Source: Mycobacterium palustre (GTDB taxonomy: Bacteria > Actinomycetota > Actinomycetes > Mycobacteriales > Mycobacteriaceae). Taken from it: 64,000 nt of DNA. The stretch lies in contig NZ_LQPJ01000100.1 in assembly GCF_002101785.1 (NCBI RefSeq), positions 1-64,000 of the forward strand, in the 5' to 3' direction. Below the pieces are notes generated by a model. The model did not search any database and was not told the origin of the DNA. It was given only the letters and a program-made list of their open reading frames with translations. Positions within the stretch are counted from its first letter, which is position 1. Each line of letters begins with the position of its first letter. The translations under genes and the position numbers were made by a program. Shown here one piece after another: positions 31,932 through 40,780 of the stretch.

Positions 31932-32596
31932 TCCCGCTGGCGAGGGCTCACGGGCGGTTGCCTGCCGTGTTGTATGCAATTCGGCTTCGGGTCCCGGGTC
32001 GGGCCTCGCGCGCCGCCGGAGTCGCCGGTCCCCGAAGTTCGCCGATGTAAACGCGTCGACTAATAAGGGTGAATTCGCTTGGCGCGTCAGCACCGAAAAG
32101 AAATCAGTCGGCCCCGCCAGCTAAATGCGTCGAGACCGAGGGATTGGCGAACTCAGGCCGGGGTGTCGGTGCTGGAGTACACCCGGAAGTTGCGGCTGAC
32201 GGCCGCCGCCCCACCGCGCCGACGTGTGAAACCCGAGGGGTGGCGGCGCATCGCTTCGCTTCGTTCGCGTGCCTGTCGCCGGGCAGCGAGCCAGGTCGGA
32301 TGCGATTCAAGGAAAATGACCGTCGCTCCTGATTCATTCGCCACGATTCCACTCCTCCCCGGGCAACCTGCAAAACAAAAGAACGCTGGTTATCGGATCG
32401 TGATTCCAGAATGCCTCGGTGATCCTGAGACCAAACCATGCGCAAACATGAGAATTGGCCGTGAAATCGCCCGAATCCAGAACCGCTACCGCGCGGCCGC
32501 CCGTTTCCGGCCGGCCGCGATCGAACTGTAGCGACGGGCACCGACAGAATTGCGGTTTCGACCGCGCCGCGGCTCGGCTGCTATCGTCCCTTGCTT
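31932..32596. other. Non-coding-looking 665-bp gap
   Basis: No frame here has a ribosome binding site, family resemblance or the strong third-position GC bias of the neighbours. Two stretches (about 32040-32110 and 32290-32480) are clearly more AT-rich than the rest of the window. A TTGTATGCA motif at 31970-31978 belongs to the fadE promoter region. Otherwise nothing is recognised. Confidence 0.5.
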
Positions 32597-33424
32597 ATGC
32601 CGGAGATGGATCGCCGCCGCATGATGCTGACGACCGGGATCGGCGTCCTGGCAGCCGCGCTGCCGCTGCCCGAGGCCCGGGCCAACCCGGAACGGGTGTC
32701 GCCGCCGGCCGCGCCCAGCGGCCAGACCGCGAGCTACATCTTCCACGACGAGTTCGACGGCCCGGCCGGCTCGGCCCCCGACGGGTCGAAGTGGGCGGTC
32801 GCGAAGGCCCGCGAGACGATCAAGGACCCGACCTATTGGGAGCGGCCGGAGAACATCGGGCAGTACCGCGACGACCGCCGCAACGTGTTTCTCGACGGCA
32901 ACTCCAATCTCGTGCTGCGCGCCGCCAAGGACGGCCCCACCTATTTCAGCGGCAAGGTGCAAAGCCTCTGGCGAGGCGGCGTGGGCCACACCTGGGAAGC
33001 CCGGATCAAGCTCAACTGCCTGACCGCGGGCGCGTGGCCCGCGTACTGGCTGGGCAACGACGATCAGGGCGAGATCGACGTCATGGAGTGGTACGGCAAC
33101 GGCAACTGGCCGTCGGCCACCACCGTGCACGCCAAGGCGAACGGCGGCGAATGGAAGACCCACAACATCGCCGTGGACAGCGCCTGGCACACCTGGCGCA
33201 CCCAGTGGGACGAGGCGGGCATCCGGTTCTGGAAGGACTACGTCGACGGCGCCCAACCCTACTTCGACGTGCCGGCCAGCTCGCTGCCGGATTGGCCGTT
33301 CAACGGCGCCGGCTACACCGTCTTTCCGGTCTTCAACCTCGCGATCGCCGGTTCCGGCGGCGGCGATCCCGGCCCGGGGACGTACCCCGCCGACATGCTG
33401 ATCGACTGGATCCGCGTCTGGTAA
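32597..33424 (+). CDS. Exported glycoside hydrolase family 16 (beta-glucanase-like)
   Basis: A 275-residue exported beta-jelly-roll enzyme. An N-terminal signal (MDRRRMMLTTGIGVLAAALP) with an Arg run precedes cleavage near EARA. The GH16 catalytic motif GEIDVMEWYG provides E159 (nucleophile), D161 and E164 (acid/base). It resembles M. tuberculosis Rv0315, annotated as a beta-1,3-glucanase. Substrates are likely beta-glucans or related cell-envelope polysaccharides. ATG at 32597 or 32606 may be the true start; a TATCGT -10-like element is a few bases upstream. Confidence 0.9.
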   Translation: MPEMDRRRMMLTTGIGVLAAALPLPEARANPERVSPPAAPSGQTASYIFHDEFDGPAGSAPDGSKWAVAKARETIKDPTYWERPENIGQYRDDRRNVFLDGNSNLVLRAAKDGPTYFSGKVQSLWRGGVGHTWEARIKLNCLTAGAWPAYWLGNDDQGEIDVMEWYGNGNWPSATTVHAKANGGEWKTHNIAVDSAWHTWRTQWDEAGIRFWKDYVDGAQPYFDVPASSLPDWPFNGAGYTVFPVFNLAIAGSGGGDPGPGTYPADMLIDWIRVW

Positions 33425-33434
33425 TCCGCCGCGC

Positions 33435-34280
33435 TCAGCGGGTGAGCAGGGCCGTCGCGCTCCACGGCCGGCGACCCGGGTGACGCGGGTCCGGCTCGGG
33501 CAGCCAGGTCAGGGGGCGCATGGACAGCGGCAGCCGTCGCAGCCGGTGGGCGGCCAGATACAGCGCCTGCACGTCCACGACGCGCCAGCCGAGGTCCTCG
33601 AAGAAGGCCATCCCGTTCTCGGGTGCGAACCTGAACGGCGCGTTCTGCAGCATGCCCGCCATCTTCTTGTTCATCAGCTTCTTCAGGCCGGGACCGGCGA
33701 AGTCGATCATCCACCAGGCAACCTCGGGGCGCGTGAGCGCCGCGGACAGCGAGGTCATGTCGGCGTCGTCCAGGTACATCGACAGGCCCTCGGTCAGCAC
33801 CAGCGCCCTGGTCGCCCCGCGCAGCGCCTCATCGAGGAAGGCGTCGCGGGCCTGCGGGTCGGCCAGGTCGACGGCGGTGCGGGTCAGCCGGCAGCGCGGT
33901 GTCTGGTCGGCCAGCAGCCGCGTCTTTTCCTCGAGCAACTTGGGCAGGTCCGCCTCCACCCAGGCGAAGTCGGGCGGCAGCTGCAACCGGTAGGGCCGGG
34001 TGTCCAGGCCGGCGGCCAGGTTCAGTACCCGGTCGCAGCCGTCGGCGATCGCGTCGGCGATGGCGTCGTCGATGATCTTGGTGCGCGCGACGAGCCACCA
34101 GCCGCTGCGGGCGGATCGCGGCGAGCCGGCGACGATGGCGTGGCCCTGCTCGCCGGCCAGGCGCGCCGCGAGCGGATCGCTGAACAGGGCGTCGGGGCGC
34201 GAGGATTCGGTGGCGCGGTGCAACGCGGTCCAGCGGGCGGTGTCGGAAACGTGGGTGATCGATGGCCCCGGGCTTGACAT
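33435..34280 (-). CDS. TIGR00027/LCMT-family SAM-dependent methyltransferase
   Basis: A 281-residue mycobacterial-type putative S-adenosylmethionine methyltransferase of the leucine carboxymethyltransferase-like family. It has DTARWTALHRATESSRPDAL, then VLNLAAGLDTRPYRLQLP (SAM loop), WVEADLPKLLEEK and LVLTEGLSMYLDD, all hallmarks of this expanded family. Biological substrates remain unknown. Start is a leaderless ATG: TATAAG ends 6 bases upstream. Confidence 0.92.
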   Translation of the reverse strand: MSSPGPSITHVSDTARWTALHRATESSRPDALFSDPLAARLAGEQGHAIVAGSPRSARSGWWLVARTKIIDDAIADAIADGCDRVLNLAAGLDTRPYRLQLPPDFAWVEADLPKLLEEKTRLLADQTPRCRLTRTAVDLADPQARDAFLDEALRGATRALVLTEGLSMYLDDADMTSLSAALTRPEVAWWMIDFAGPGLKKLMNKKMAGMLQNAPFRFAPENGMAFFEDLGWRVVDVQALYLAAHRLRRLPLSMRPLTWLPEPDPRHPGRRPWSATALLTR

Positions 34281-34286
34281 ACGTTG

Positions 34287-34292
34287 CTTATA
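34287..34292 (-). promoter_or_regulatory. Leaderless -10 box for the TIGR00027 methyltransferase
   Basis: TATAAG on the minus strand, 6 nt before the ATG at 34280; no ribosome binding site is present, as expected for a leaderless transcript. Confidence 0.55.
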
Positions 34293-34302
34293 GCAGTTGT
34301 CG

Positions 34303-34980
34303 CTACTGGCCGGCCCTGGGCCCGGCGAACCACGCCGCGGTCACCGCCCGGGTCTCGGGCGGCGGGAAGACGGCGCCCGGCGCGCCGAGCTGGCCGACTC
34401 GGACCGTCCACGCCGCCGACGATCGGTCGATGCAGCTCCCGGCGCCCTGGCTCGGGAGCCACAGCACCCTGAGGTTTGGTTGGGGGCCGCCGTCGCAGCT
34501 GTAGACGCCTTCATACCCGTCGGCGCGGGCACCCCACGCGCCGCCGTTGCGGAACAGGCAGTGACTGCCGTCGTCCAACGCCAGCGCGAACGGGTCCGGA
34601 GTCGCCGTCGGCTGCACGGGCGGGAGCGGACGGCCATAGGTCACGCGATGCATGCTCTTGTCCCACGGATTGTCCACGCACAGAAGCGATCCGGGCGTCG
34701 ACGGCCAACAGGCGTTGGCACCGGCCGCGGTTGGCGAGCAGTAGTAGACGTCGCCGGCCACCGCCGACGGCGACGCCGTCGTGCAGTCGCTGGCCTGCCC
34801 GACGTTGCCCGGCCCGGACGCCACCTGGTAACCGTTGATCGGTTCGCCGCCCGGTCCGACGGCCACGACCGTGATCTGCTGGGTCGGGGGCGGTTCGGCG
34901 GCGGCCGGTCGCGGTGGCGCTAGCGCCGCCATCGCCAGCACCGCGACGGGGATGAGGGCAACTCGCGGCATCGCTTTCAT
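34303..34980 (-). CDS. Secreted cysteine-containing protein, unknown function
   Basis: A 225-residue exported protein. Residues 1-28 are a signal peptide (MKAMPRVALIPVAVLAMAAL, cleavage after AAA). The mature part has seven cysteines (CTTASP, YYCSP, NACWP, LLCVD, HCLFRN, YSCDGG, GSCIDR), suggesting several disulfides, and repeated tryptophan/glycine-rich strands. No catalytic motif is seen and I do not recognise the family. It is divergent from the MDR reductase gene. Confidence 0.7.
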   Translation of the reverse strand: MKAMPRVALIPVAVLAMAALAPPRPAAAEPPPTQQITVVAVGPGGEPINGYQVASGPGNVGQASDCTTASPSAVAGDVYYCSPTAAGANACWPSTPGSLLCVDNPWDKSMHRVTYGRPLPPVQPTATPDPFALALDDGSHCLFRNGGAWGARADGYEGVYSCDGGPQPNLRVLWLPSQGAGSCIDRSSAAWTVRVGQLGAPGAVFPPPETRAVTAAWFAGPRAGQ

Positions 34981-34996
34981 CGCGCCAAACCTCCCG

Positions 34997-35025
34997 TTCA
35001 GCTACCCCCTTCTGGAGGGTACGGT
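34997..35025 (+). promoter_or_regulatory. Putative leaderless promoter for the MDR reductase
   Basis: TTCAGC (34997-35002), 17-bp spacer, TACGGT (35020-35025), 6 nt, then ATG at 35032. The start codon has no clear ribosome binding site, in line with leaderless expression. Confidence 0.5.
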
Positions 35026-35031
35026 GCGGCT

Positions 35032-36054
35032 ATGCCCGAACGAAACCGTCGCTTCCTGCTGCGCGAGCGCCCCACCGGACGCATCGGCCCGAACACCTTC
35101 GAGCTGCGCGAGGAGGCCGTGCCCGACATCGGCGACGGCGAGGCGCTGGTCCGTGTCGACTGGATATCGCTGGACCCGACGAACCGCATGTGGATCAACG
35201 ACACGCCGACGTACCTGCCGCCGGTGGGCATCGGGGAGGTGATGCGCGCCGGCGGTCTCGGCGAGGTCGTCGCGTCGAAGAATCCGAAGTATGCGGTGGG
35301 CCAGACGCTGCAGGGTCTGCTCGGCTGGCAGGAGTACGCGGTGATCTCCGACGCGGCGTTCGTGACGCCGGTCGACGTCGCCGCGGGCATTTCGCCGAGC
35401 GCCTACCTGGGTGCGCTGGGAACGACCGGACTGACCGCCTGGATCGGCATCCGCGACATCGGCAAGCCGAAACGGGGCGACACCGTGGTCGTCTCGGCCG
35501 CGGCCGGCGCGGTCGGCTCGGTCGCCGGTCAGCTCGCCAAGGCCGCCGGGGCGCGCGTCGTCGGCATCGCCGGCGGACCGGAGAAGTGCGCCCTGCTCAC
35601 CGACCGGCTCGGCTTCGACGCGGCCGTCGACCACCGCGCCGGCGACTGGGCCGCCCGGCTCGCCGCGGCGACCCCCGACGGCATCGACGTTGACTTCGAA
35701 AACGTCGGCGGCGACATCATGGACGCGGTGTTCGCGCGGCTGAACATCGGTGCGCGCGTTGCGCTTTGCGGCTTGATCTCCGGCTACAACTCGGCCGACC
35801 CGCCGCCGGGGCCGCGCGCCTTCGGCAACCTGCTGGTCCAGCGCGCCACGCTGCGGGGCTTCATCGTCCTCGACCACCTGGGCCGCGCGACAGAAGCGAT
35901 GGGCGAAATCGCCGGCCTGATCGGCGACGGCAAGCTCACGCCGCTCGAGACCGTCGTCGAGGGTTTCGAGAAGCTGCCCACGGCGATCAACATGCTGTTC
36001 GACGGCAAGAACGTCGGCAAGCTCGTGGTCAAGGTCGGCGATCACCAGCCATAG
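35032..36054 (+). CDS. NADP-dependent MDR oxidoreductase (zinc-free, CurA/leukotriene B4 dehydrogenase-like)
   Basis: A 340-residue medium-chain reductase without zinc ligands. The opening NRRFLLRERPTGRIGPNTFE is typical of the family, the nucleotide-binding motif is VVSAAAGAVGSVAGQLAKAAGA near residue 150, and DVDFENVGGDIMDAVFARLN follows. Such enzymes reduce activated double bonds of enones or enoyl compounds with NADPH. No operon partner; the next gene begins 106 bp downstream. Confidence 0.88.
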   Translation: MPERNRRFLLRERPTGRIGPNTFELREEAVPDIGDGEALVRVDWISLDPTNRMWINDTPTYLPPVGIGEVMRAGGLGEVVASKNPKYAVGQTLQGLLGWQEYAVISDAAFVTPVDVAAGISPSAYLGALGTTGLTAWIGIRDIGKPKRGDTVVVSAAAGAVGSVAGQLAKAAGARVVGIAGGPEKCALLTDRLGFDAAVDHRAGDWAARLAAATPDGIDVDFENVGGDIMDAVFARLNIGARVALCGLISGYNSADPPPGPRAFGNLLVQRATLRGFIVLDHLGRATEAMGEIAGLIGDGKLTPLETVVEGFEKLPTAINMLFDGKNVGKLVVKVGDHQP

Positions 36055-36160
36055 AGACAACCGTCATCGTCACCCACGGTCACCGGAAATGAGGAATCAT
36101 GTGGTCGTCCGCGGACCCTGCGCGGCCCAGCAACGGTTCCTGACTGACGAGGATCCACCC

Positions 36161-37633
36161 ATGGCAAACGATGTCGCCGGTCGCGGTGACGCCGATGGCG
36201 TCCCGCAGCTGCGCCGAGGTCTTGCCAACCGGCACATCCAGTTGATCGCGATCGGCGGCGCGATCGGCACCGGCTTGTTCATGGGCAGCGGCAAAACGAT
36301 CTCGTTGGCCGGCCCGGCGGTGCTGTTGGTGTACGGGATCATCGGGTTCTTCGTGTTCTTCGTGCTGCGCGCGATGGGCGAATTGCTGCTGTCGAACCTG
36401 AACTACAAGTCGTTCCTCGACTTCGCCGCCGACCTGTTGGGCCCCGCGGCGGGGTTTTTCATCGGGTGGTCGTACTGGTTCGCCTGGGTCGTCACCGCGA
36501 TCGCGGAAATCGTCGCGATCACCGGCTACGCGAAATTCTGGTGGCCGGGCCTGCCGGCATGGCTGCCGGCCGTGGTGGCCGTCGGGCTGATCCTGCTGTT
36601 CAATCTGTTCAGCGTGCGGCATTTCGGGGAGATCGAGTTCTGGTTCGCGATGATCAAGGTCGCCGCGATCGTGTGTTTCATCGTCGTCGGTGCCATCCTG
36701 GTTGCGACGAAATTCGTTTCGCCGCAAGGTTATCCCGCGACGGTGAATAACCTGTGGAACGACGGCGGGTTCTTCGCGACCGGCTTCATGGGCGTGGTCG
36801 GCGGATTCCAGATCGCGTTTTTCGCATTCGTGGGCGTCGAATTGGTCGGCACCGCGGCGGCCGAGACGGCCAATCCGCGCCGCACCCTCCCCCGCGCCAT
36901 CAATGCGGTCCCGCTGCGGGTGGCGATCTTCTACATCGGTGCGCTGCTGGCGATCCTCACCGTCGTCCCCTGGCGGCGGCTACCCAGCGGCGAGTCCCCC
37001 TTCGTGACGATGTTCTCGCTGGCCGGGCTCGCCGCCGCGGCGTCGGTGGTCAACTTCGTCGTCACCACCGCGGCCGCCTCCTCGGCCAATTCCGGTGTAT
37101 TCTCCACCGGCCGCATGCTTTTCGGCCTGGCCGACGAAGGGAGCGCCCCGGCGCCCTTCCGCCGGTTGAACCGCGGCGGCGTGCCGGCGCTCGCGCTGTT
37201 TCTCACCGCCGCCCTGCTGTTGACGGCCATCCCGCTGCTCTACGTCGGCGGTTCCGTGATGAACGCCTTCACGCTCGTGACGACGATTTCTTCGCTGCTG
37301 TTCATGTTCGTGTGGGCGATGATCATCGTCAGCTACCTCGCCTACCGCCGCCGCGACGCGGCGCGGCACGCCGCGTCGCGCTACAAGATGCCGGGCGGCG
37401 TGGTGATGTGTTGGGCCGTCCTGGTGTTCTTCGCGTTCGTGATTTGGACGTTGTGTACCGAGCGGGAAACGGCGATCGCCCTGGGCTGGTTTCCGCTGTG
37501 GTTCGTAATCCTTGCGGCGGGATGGCTGATCGTGCGGCGCCGGCCCGGACACAGCGAGAGGTACCGCCGGTTTTGCGCCGAGATCAACCGCGCGGTTGGC
37601 GAGGACGCGGAGAGCGCGCCGATCGCGCCCTGA
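36161..37633 (+). CDS. cycA: CycA-like amino-acid permease (APC family)
   Basis: A 490-residue inner-membrane transporter with about 12 hydrophobic segments. The first helix QLIAIGGAIGTGLFMGSGK carries the APC motif; TM3-4 (MGELLLSNLNYKSFLDFA) and SANSGVFSTGRMLFGLA match D-serine/D-alanine/glycine transporters. In mycobacteria CycA also imports D-cycloserine. GAGGA lies 8 bases before the ATG; the longer frame from 36089 lacks a ribosome binding site. Substrate range is inferred from the family. Confidence 0.85.
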   Translation: MANDVAGRGDADGVPQLRRGLANRHIQLIAIGGAIGTGLFMGSGKTISLAGPAVLLVYGIIGFFVFFVLRAMGELLLSNLNYKSFLDFAADLLGPAAGFFIGWSYWFAWVVTAIAEIVAITGYAKFWWPGLPAWLPAVVAVGLILLFNLFSVRHFGEIEFWFAMIKVAAIVCFIVVGAILVATKFVSPQGYPATVNNLWNDGGFFATGFMGVVGGFQIAFFAFVGVELVGTAAAETANPRRTLPRAINAVPLRVAIFYIGALLAILTVVPWRRLPSGESPFVTMFSLAGLAAAASVVNFVVTTAAASSANSGVFSTGRMLFGLADEGSAPAPFRRLNRGGVPALALFLTAALLLTAIPLLYVGGSVMNAFTLVTTISSLLFMFVWAMIIVSYLAYRRRDAARHAASRYKMPGGVVMCWAVLVFFAFVIWTLCTERETAIALGWFPLWFVILAAGWLIVRRRPGHSERYRRFCAEINRAVGEDAESAPIAP

Positions 37634-37738
37634 GGCCCGCGTCGCACGGTTCTTGGGATCGGTAGCCCGTCGGTCCTTTTGTACTTCTCGCAACGACGAC
37701 GCCAACCCGGCGGCGCCACCTGAAAGGAAATCAGCAAG

Positions 37739-37993
37739 ATGAAGATCGTCCCCGCCAGCATCGAAGAGCAGATCAACCGCGTCGACCGGCAGCGCAGCCT
37801 GTACTTCGGAATCAGCGCCGCGGTGGTCGCGGTGTTGAGCGTGTTCCGCCTGCTTTGGGTGCTCTACCTGGCGTTCACCTTCGACTGGATGTTCGGTTCG
37901 CTGGTTTTCCAGATGGTGTTCTTGGCCGTGATCGGCGCCGTCGCCGGCGTCGCGGCGGTCGGCTTCCTGACCCGCTACAACAGGGGGTCGTGA
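37739..37993 (+). CDS. Small two-helix membrane protein
   Basis: An 84-residue protein with two predicted membrane spans (residues ~22-45 and ~54-76) connected by a short aromatic loop (TFDWMFGSLVF). The N-terminus is charged and cytosolic-looking. AAAGGAAA lies about 10 bases ahead of the ATG. No named family is evident; it follows the permease by 105 bp and may share its transcript. Confidence 0.65.
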   Translation: MKIVPASIEEQINRVDRQRSLYFGISAAVVAVLSVFRLLWVLYLAFTFDWMFGSLVFQMVFLAVIGAVAGVAAVGFLTRYNRGS

Positions 37994-38006
37994 CCCCGCG
38001 CCCGCC

Positions 38007-38048
38007 TCGCGCGCCGAGACTGCGCCCAGCGCGTGGGTCGGCGCGCGA
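38007..38048. terminator. Hairpin between convergent genes
   Basis: An 11-bp perfect inverted repeat (TCGCGCGCCGA / TCGGCGCGCGA) with a 20-nt loop lies between the stop of the small membrane protein and the 3' end of the convergent epimerase pseudogene, so it could serve both directions. No U-tract. Confidence 0.45.
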
Positions 38049-38094
38049 AAGGCGTATCTGTACGCAGGCTCGACGCCGCCTTCGAAACAAAAGG

Positions 38095-38994
38095 TCAGGC
38101 GACCAGCTCGGGGTGGAACTTGGCCGCCATCCGGCGTAGCCCGTCGCGCCAGTCGACGGTGGTGCCGCCGATCAGCTCGTGCATCCGGGTTGCGTCGGTG
38201 GGGTTGCCGCGCAGCGCCTGCTCGCTCTCGCTGAACACCGGCTCCTTGCCGATGAGCTCACCGAGAAAGCCGCACCACTCCTGCAGGCTGACGGTCTGGT
38301 CGCCGCCCCAATTGACCGTCGTCGCCGGCACCGACGCCACCTCGAGCAGCTTGGGGATGGTCGCGATGACATCGTCCTCGTGAATCGGGTTGTAGAAGGC
38401 GGGTCCGCCCGGCGGGACGGGAATCGGGATGCCGGCCAGCATCATCTCCATGTGGTAGTACGGCCACCCGCCGTTGTCGCCGTACGGGACGTTGAGGCGG
38501 GCGATGGTGGTGGGCACACCGAGGGCGCGCGCCACCGTCCGCGCGACGACCTCCCCGGCGATCTTGGAGATGGAATACGTTGGGAACAAACACTTGTGGT
38601 TGTCGCCCAGCGCGGCCTTCTCGGTCCGCGGCTCGTCGCCCGGCGGGTCGTACACGGCCGCCGACGAGCAATGCAGGAAGGCCTTGGCGCCGCGGCAGTG
38701 GGCCATCAGCAGGCCGACCGATTCCGCGTTGGTTGCCAGGTCGGTGTCCCAGCCGCCGCTCTTGGCCACCGCAAGGTTGAGCACGTAGTCGAAATCGTTT
38801 GGCAGGCCTGTGAAGTCGCCCTTGGCCAGGTTGACCCGCTGGCAGCAAATCCCGGCCTTCTCGAGGCCCTCTTGCGCGGCCGGGTCGGTGAAGCGGGCGA
38901 TGCCCCACACCTCGTTGTCGGCGGCGAGGGCCCGGGCGACGGGCGTCGCGATTTAGCCGGTCGGACCGGTGATCAGGATTTTCGAGCCGCGCAT
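38095..38994 (-). pseudogene. NAD-dependent epimerase/dehydratase, interrupted by a nonsense codon
   Basis: The reading frame from 38994 starts MRGSKILITGPTG and meets TAA at 38955-38953, then continues in frame with IATPVARALAADNEVWG through residue ~299 to 38095. A CAA-to-TAA (Gln to stop) change within the Rossmann loop would explain it, since relatives read GPTGQIATPVARAL. The remainder is a normal extended SDR with YSISK active site (FPTYSISKIAGE) and NPIHEDDV. A downstream GTG (38910) could restart translation but would lack the NAD loop. A base-calling error is also possible. Confidence 0.85.
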
Positions 38995-39055
38995 GCGCTG
39001 ATGGTAGGCGATCGGCAAAGCGCGCGGCCTTCGCCGGGCACGTGTGATGCCCGAC

Positions 39056-39088
39056 TTTCGCGCATTGTGCTCAGCCGCGCGGTAGGGT
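39056..39088 (+). promoter_or_regulatory. Sensor-kinase promoter with shared motif
   Basis: TTTCGCGCATTGTGCTCAGC (39056-39075) overlaps the -35 region of a leaderless promoter whose -10 is TAGGGT (39083-39088), 6 nt before the ATG at 39095. The same core, TTTNGCGCATTGTGCTC, occurs at the 3' end of the 60-bp repeats upstream of mmpL and papA. Confidence 0.6.
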
Positions 39089-39094
39089 CCTTCC

Positions 39095-40780
39095 ATGGCT
39101 ACCAGGGGTCGCATCAGCCTGCGACTCGCCACCCAGGTGATGCTGCTGCAGCTGGTCATCGTGACGCTGACGCTGCTCGTCGCGCTCGTTTTGTTCGCCT
39201 GGTTCAATCGCCACCGTCTGGACCTCCAGTACAACCGCCACGCGTTGGATATCGCCCGCGTCGTTTCCTCGTCGCCGACGGTCATCAACAACATCGGCCG
39301 CTACGACACCGAAAAATTGAGCCCCGGGCCGGCGCTGATCGGCGAACTCACGACCGGCCCGATCCAGGGCATCGCGTCGCGCGTCGAAGACCGCACACAT
39401 GCTTCGTTCGTAGTGGTCGCCAACATGCGCGGCATCAAGCTCGCGGCTCCCGATCGCGACACGCTGGGTCTTTCGGTCCGCGCCGATATCACCCGGGCGC
39501 TGACCGGGCACGAGGGGACGTTCCACGAAGCCACTCCTTTAGGCCGGGCGATAGTGGCCCAAGTCCCAGTGCTCGAGCCCGGTTCCGGTCGTGTCCTGGG
39601 GGCGGTCCTCGTTGGCATCTCCACGAAGGAGTTTGACGACCAATTCTCGAGGAACCTGCGCGTAATGGCCGGTATCGCAGGCGTCCTCCTGCTGCTCGGC
39701 GGCGCCGGCTCGGTGGTACTGGCCCGCCGATGGCGAGGGCTGACGTTGGGTTTGCGCCCGGACGAGATCACCGAACTCGTGCGAACTCAGGCGGCGGTGC
39801 TGCAGGGCATCGGTGAGGGTGTGCTCGCGACCGACACGGCCGGGAGGACGACCTTCGTCAACGACGAGGCGTGCCGACTGCTCGAGATCGGTACCGACAC
39901 CGGGCGGCCTGTGGACGAGATCGGGTTGACGCCCCGCGTGCTCGACGTGTTCAAGGCTGCGGATTCAAAGCCCAGTTTGGCGACGGTCGGCGAACGCATC
40001 GTCGTGGTTTCGGCGCGACCGGTCTCGCGCGAAGGGCGTGAGCTGGGAACGGTTTTGGTGGTGCGGGACCGCACCGACGTCGAATCGCTGACCCGGCAGC
40101 TCGATGCGGTGCAGGTGATGAGCACCGTGCTGCGCGCCCAGCGTCACGAGTTCGCCAACCGGCTGCACCTGCTGACCGGGCTCTTGCACGGCGGCCACGT
40201 CGAGGAGGGACTGCAATACCTCGAGGAGTTGTTGGGGGCGGGGCCGCTGGGATCGGCGCTGCCCGGTATCGATGCCATCCGCGACACCTACCTGCAAGCG
40301 TTCCTGGCGGCCAAGGGCGCGGCCGCCCGCGAGGCCGGCGTGACGCTCACCATCGGTGAAAACACCTGGGTGCCCGGTCGGCTCGTCCTGCCGGTCGACG
40401 TCACCACGGTCCTCGGTAACTTGCTCGACAATGCGATCGACGCGGTCCGGATGAGCGGCAACGCCGTCAAAGAGGTGGAAGTCGAGCTGTTGCAAGAGGG
40501 TACGACGCTGCACATCACGGTCGCCGACAGCGGCGACGGCGTCGCGCCCGGCTTCGTCGACCAGCTATTCACCGAGGGGACCACCACCAAGCCGGACTCC
40601 GGCATACCGGGCGGCCGGGGTATCGGGCTCGCGTTGTCGCGGCAGATCACTCGCGCGCTCGGCGGCGACCTCTTGCTGGCCAGTGCCGGCAACGCCGAGT
40701 TGAGGTTGTGCGGAGCGGAATTCATTGCCCGGCTGCCGGGCGTGATGGTTGAGGAGGCGCAATGGGCGACGCAGACCTGA
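39095..40780 (+). CDS. CitA/DcuS-type membrane sensor histidine kinase
   Basis: A 561-residue two-span kinase. TM1 (residues ~16-36) and TM2 (~190-210) flank a periplasmic CitA-type sensing domain with ARVVSSSPTV and SFVVVANMRGIKLAAPDRDT. A cytosolic PAS domain follows (~228-330), then the phospho-acceptor H351 in AQRHEFANRLHLLTGLLHGG, and HATPase boxes NLLDNAIDAV, DSGDGV and GGRGIGLALSR. CitA-family kinases sense citrate or C4-dicarboxylates. It overlaps the response regulator by 19 bp; no dicarboxylate transporter is adjacent. Confidence 0.93.
   Translation: MATRGRISLRLATQVMLLQLVIVTLTLLVALVLFAWFNRHRLDLQYNRHALDIARVVSSSPTVINNIGRYDTEKLSPGPALIGELTTGPIQGIASRVEDRTHASFVVVANMRGIKLAAPDRDTLGLSVRADITRALTGHEGTFHEATPLGRAIVAQVPVLEPGSGRVLGAVLVGISTKEFDDQFSRNLRVMAGIAGVLLLLGGAGSVVLARRWRGLTLGLRPDEITELVRTQAAVLQGIGEGVLATDTAGRTTFVNDEACRLLEIGTDTGRPVDEIGLTPRVLDVFKAADSKPSLATVGERIVVVSARPVSREGRELGTVLVVRDRTDVESLTRQLDAVQVMSTVLRAQRHEFANRLHLLTGLLHGGHVEEGLQYLEELLGAGPLGSALPGIDAIRDTYLQAFLAAKGAAAREAGVTLTIGENTWVPGRLVLPVDVTTVLGNLLDNAIDAVRMSGNAVKEVEVELLQEGTTLHITVADSGDGVAPGFVDQLFTEGTTTKPDSGIPGGRGIGLALSRQITRALGGDLLLASAGNAELRLCGAEFIARLPGVMVEEAQWATQT

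Noticed and set aside
32079..32531. 150- and 145-codon frames on both strands in the 32-kb gap
   Set aside because: No ribosome binding site, no GC3 bias and no domain; treated as non-coding.
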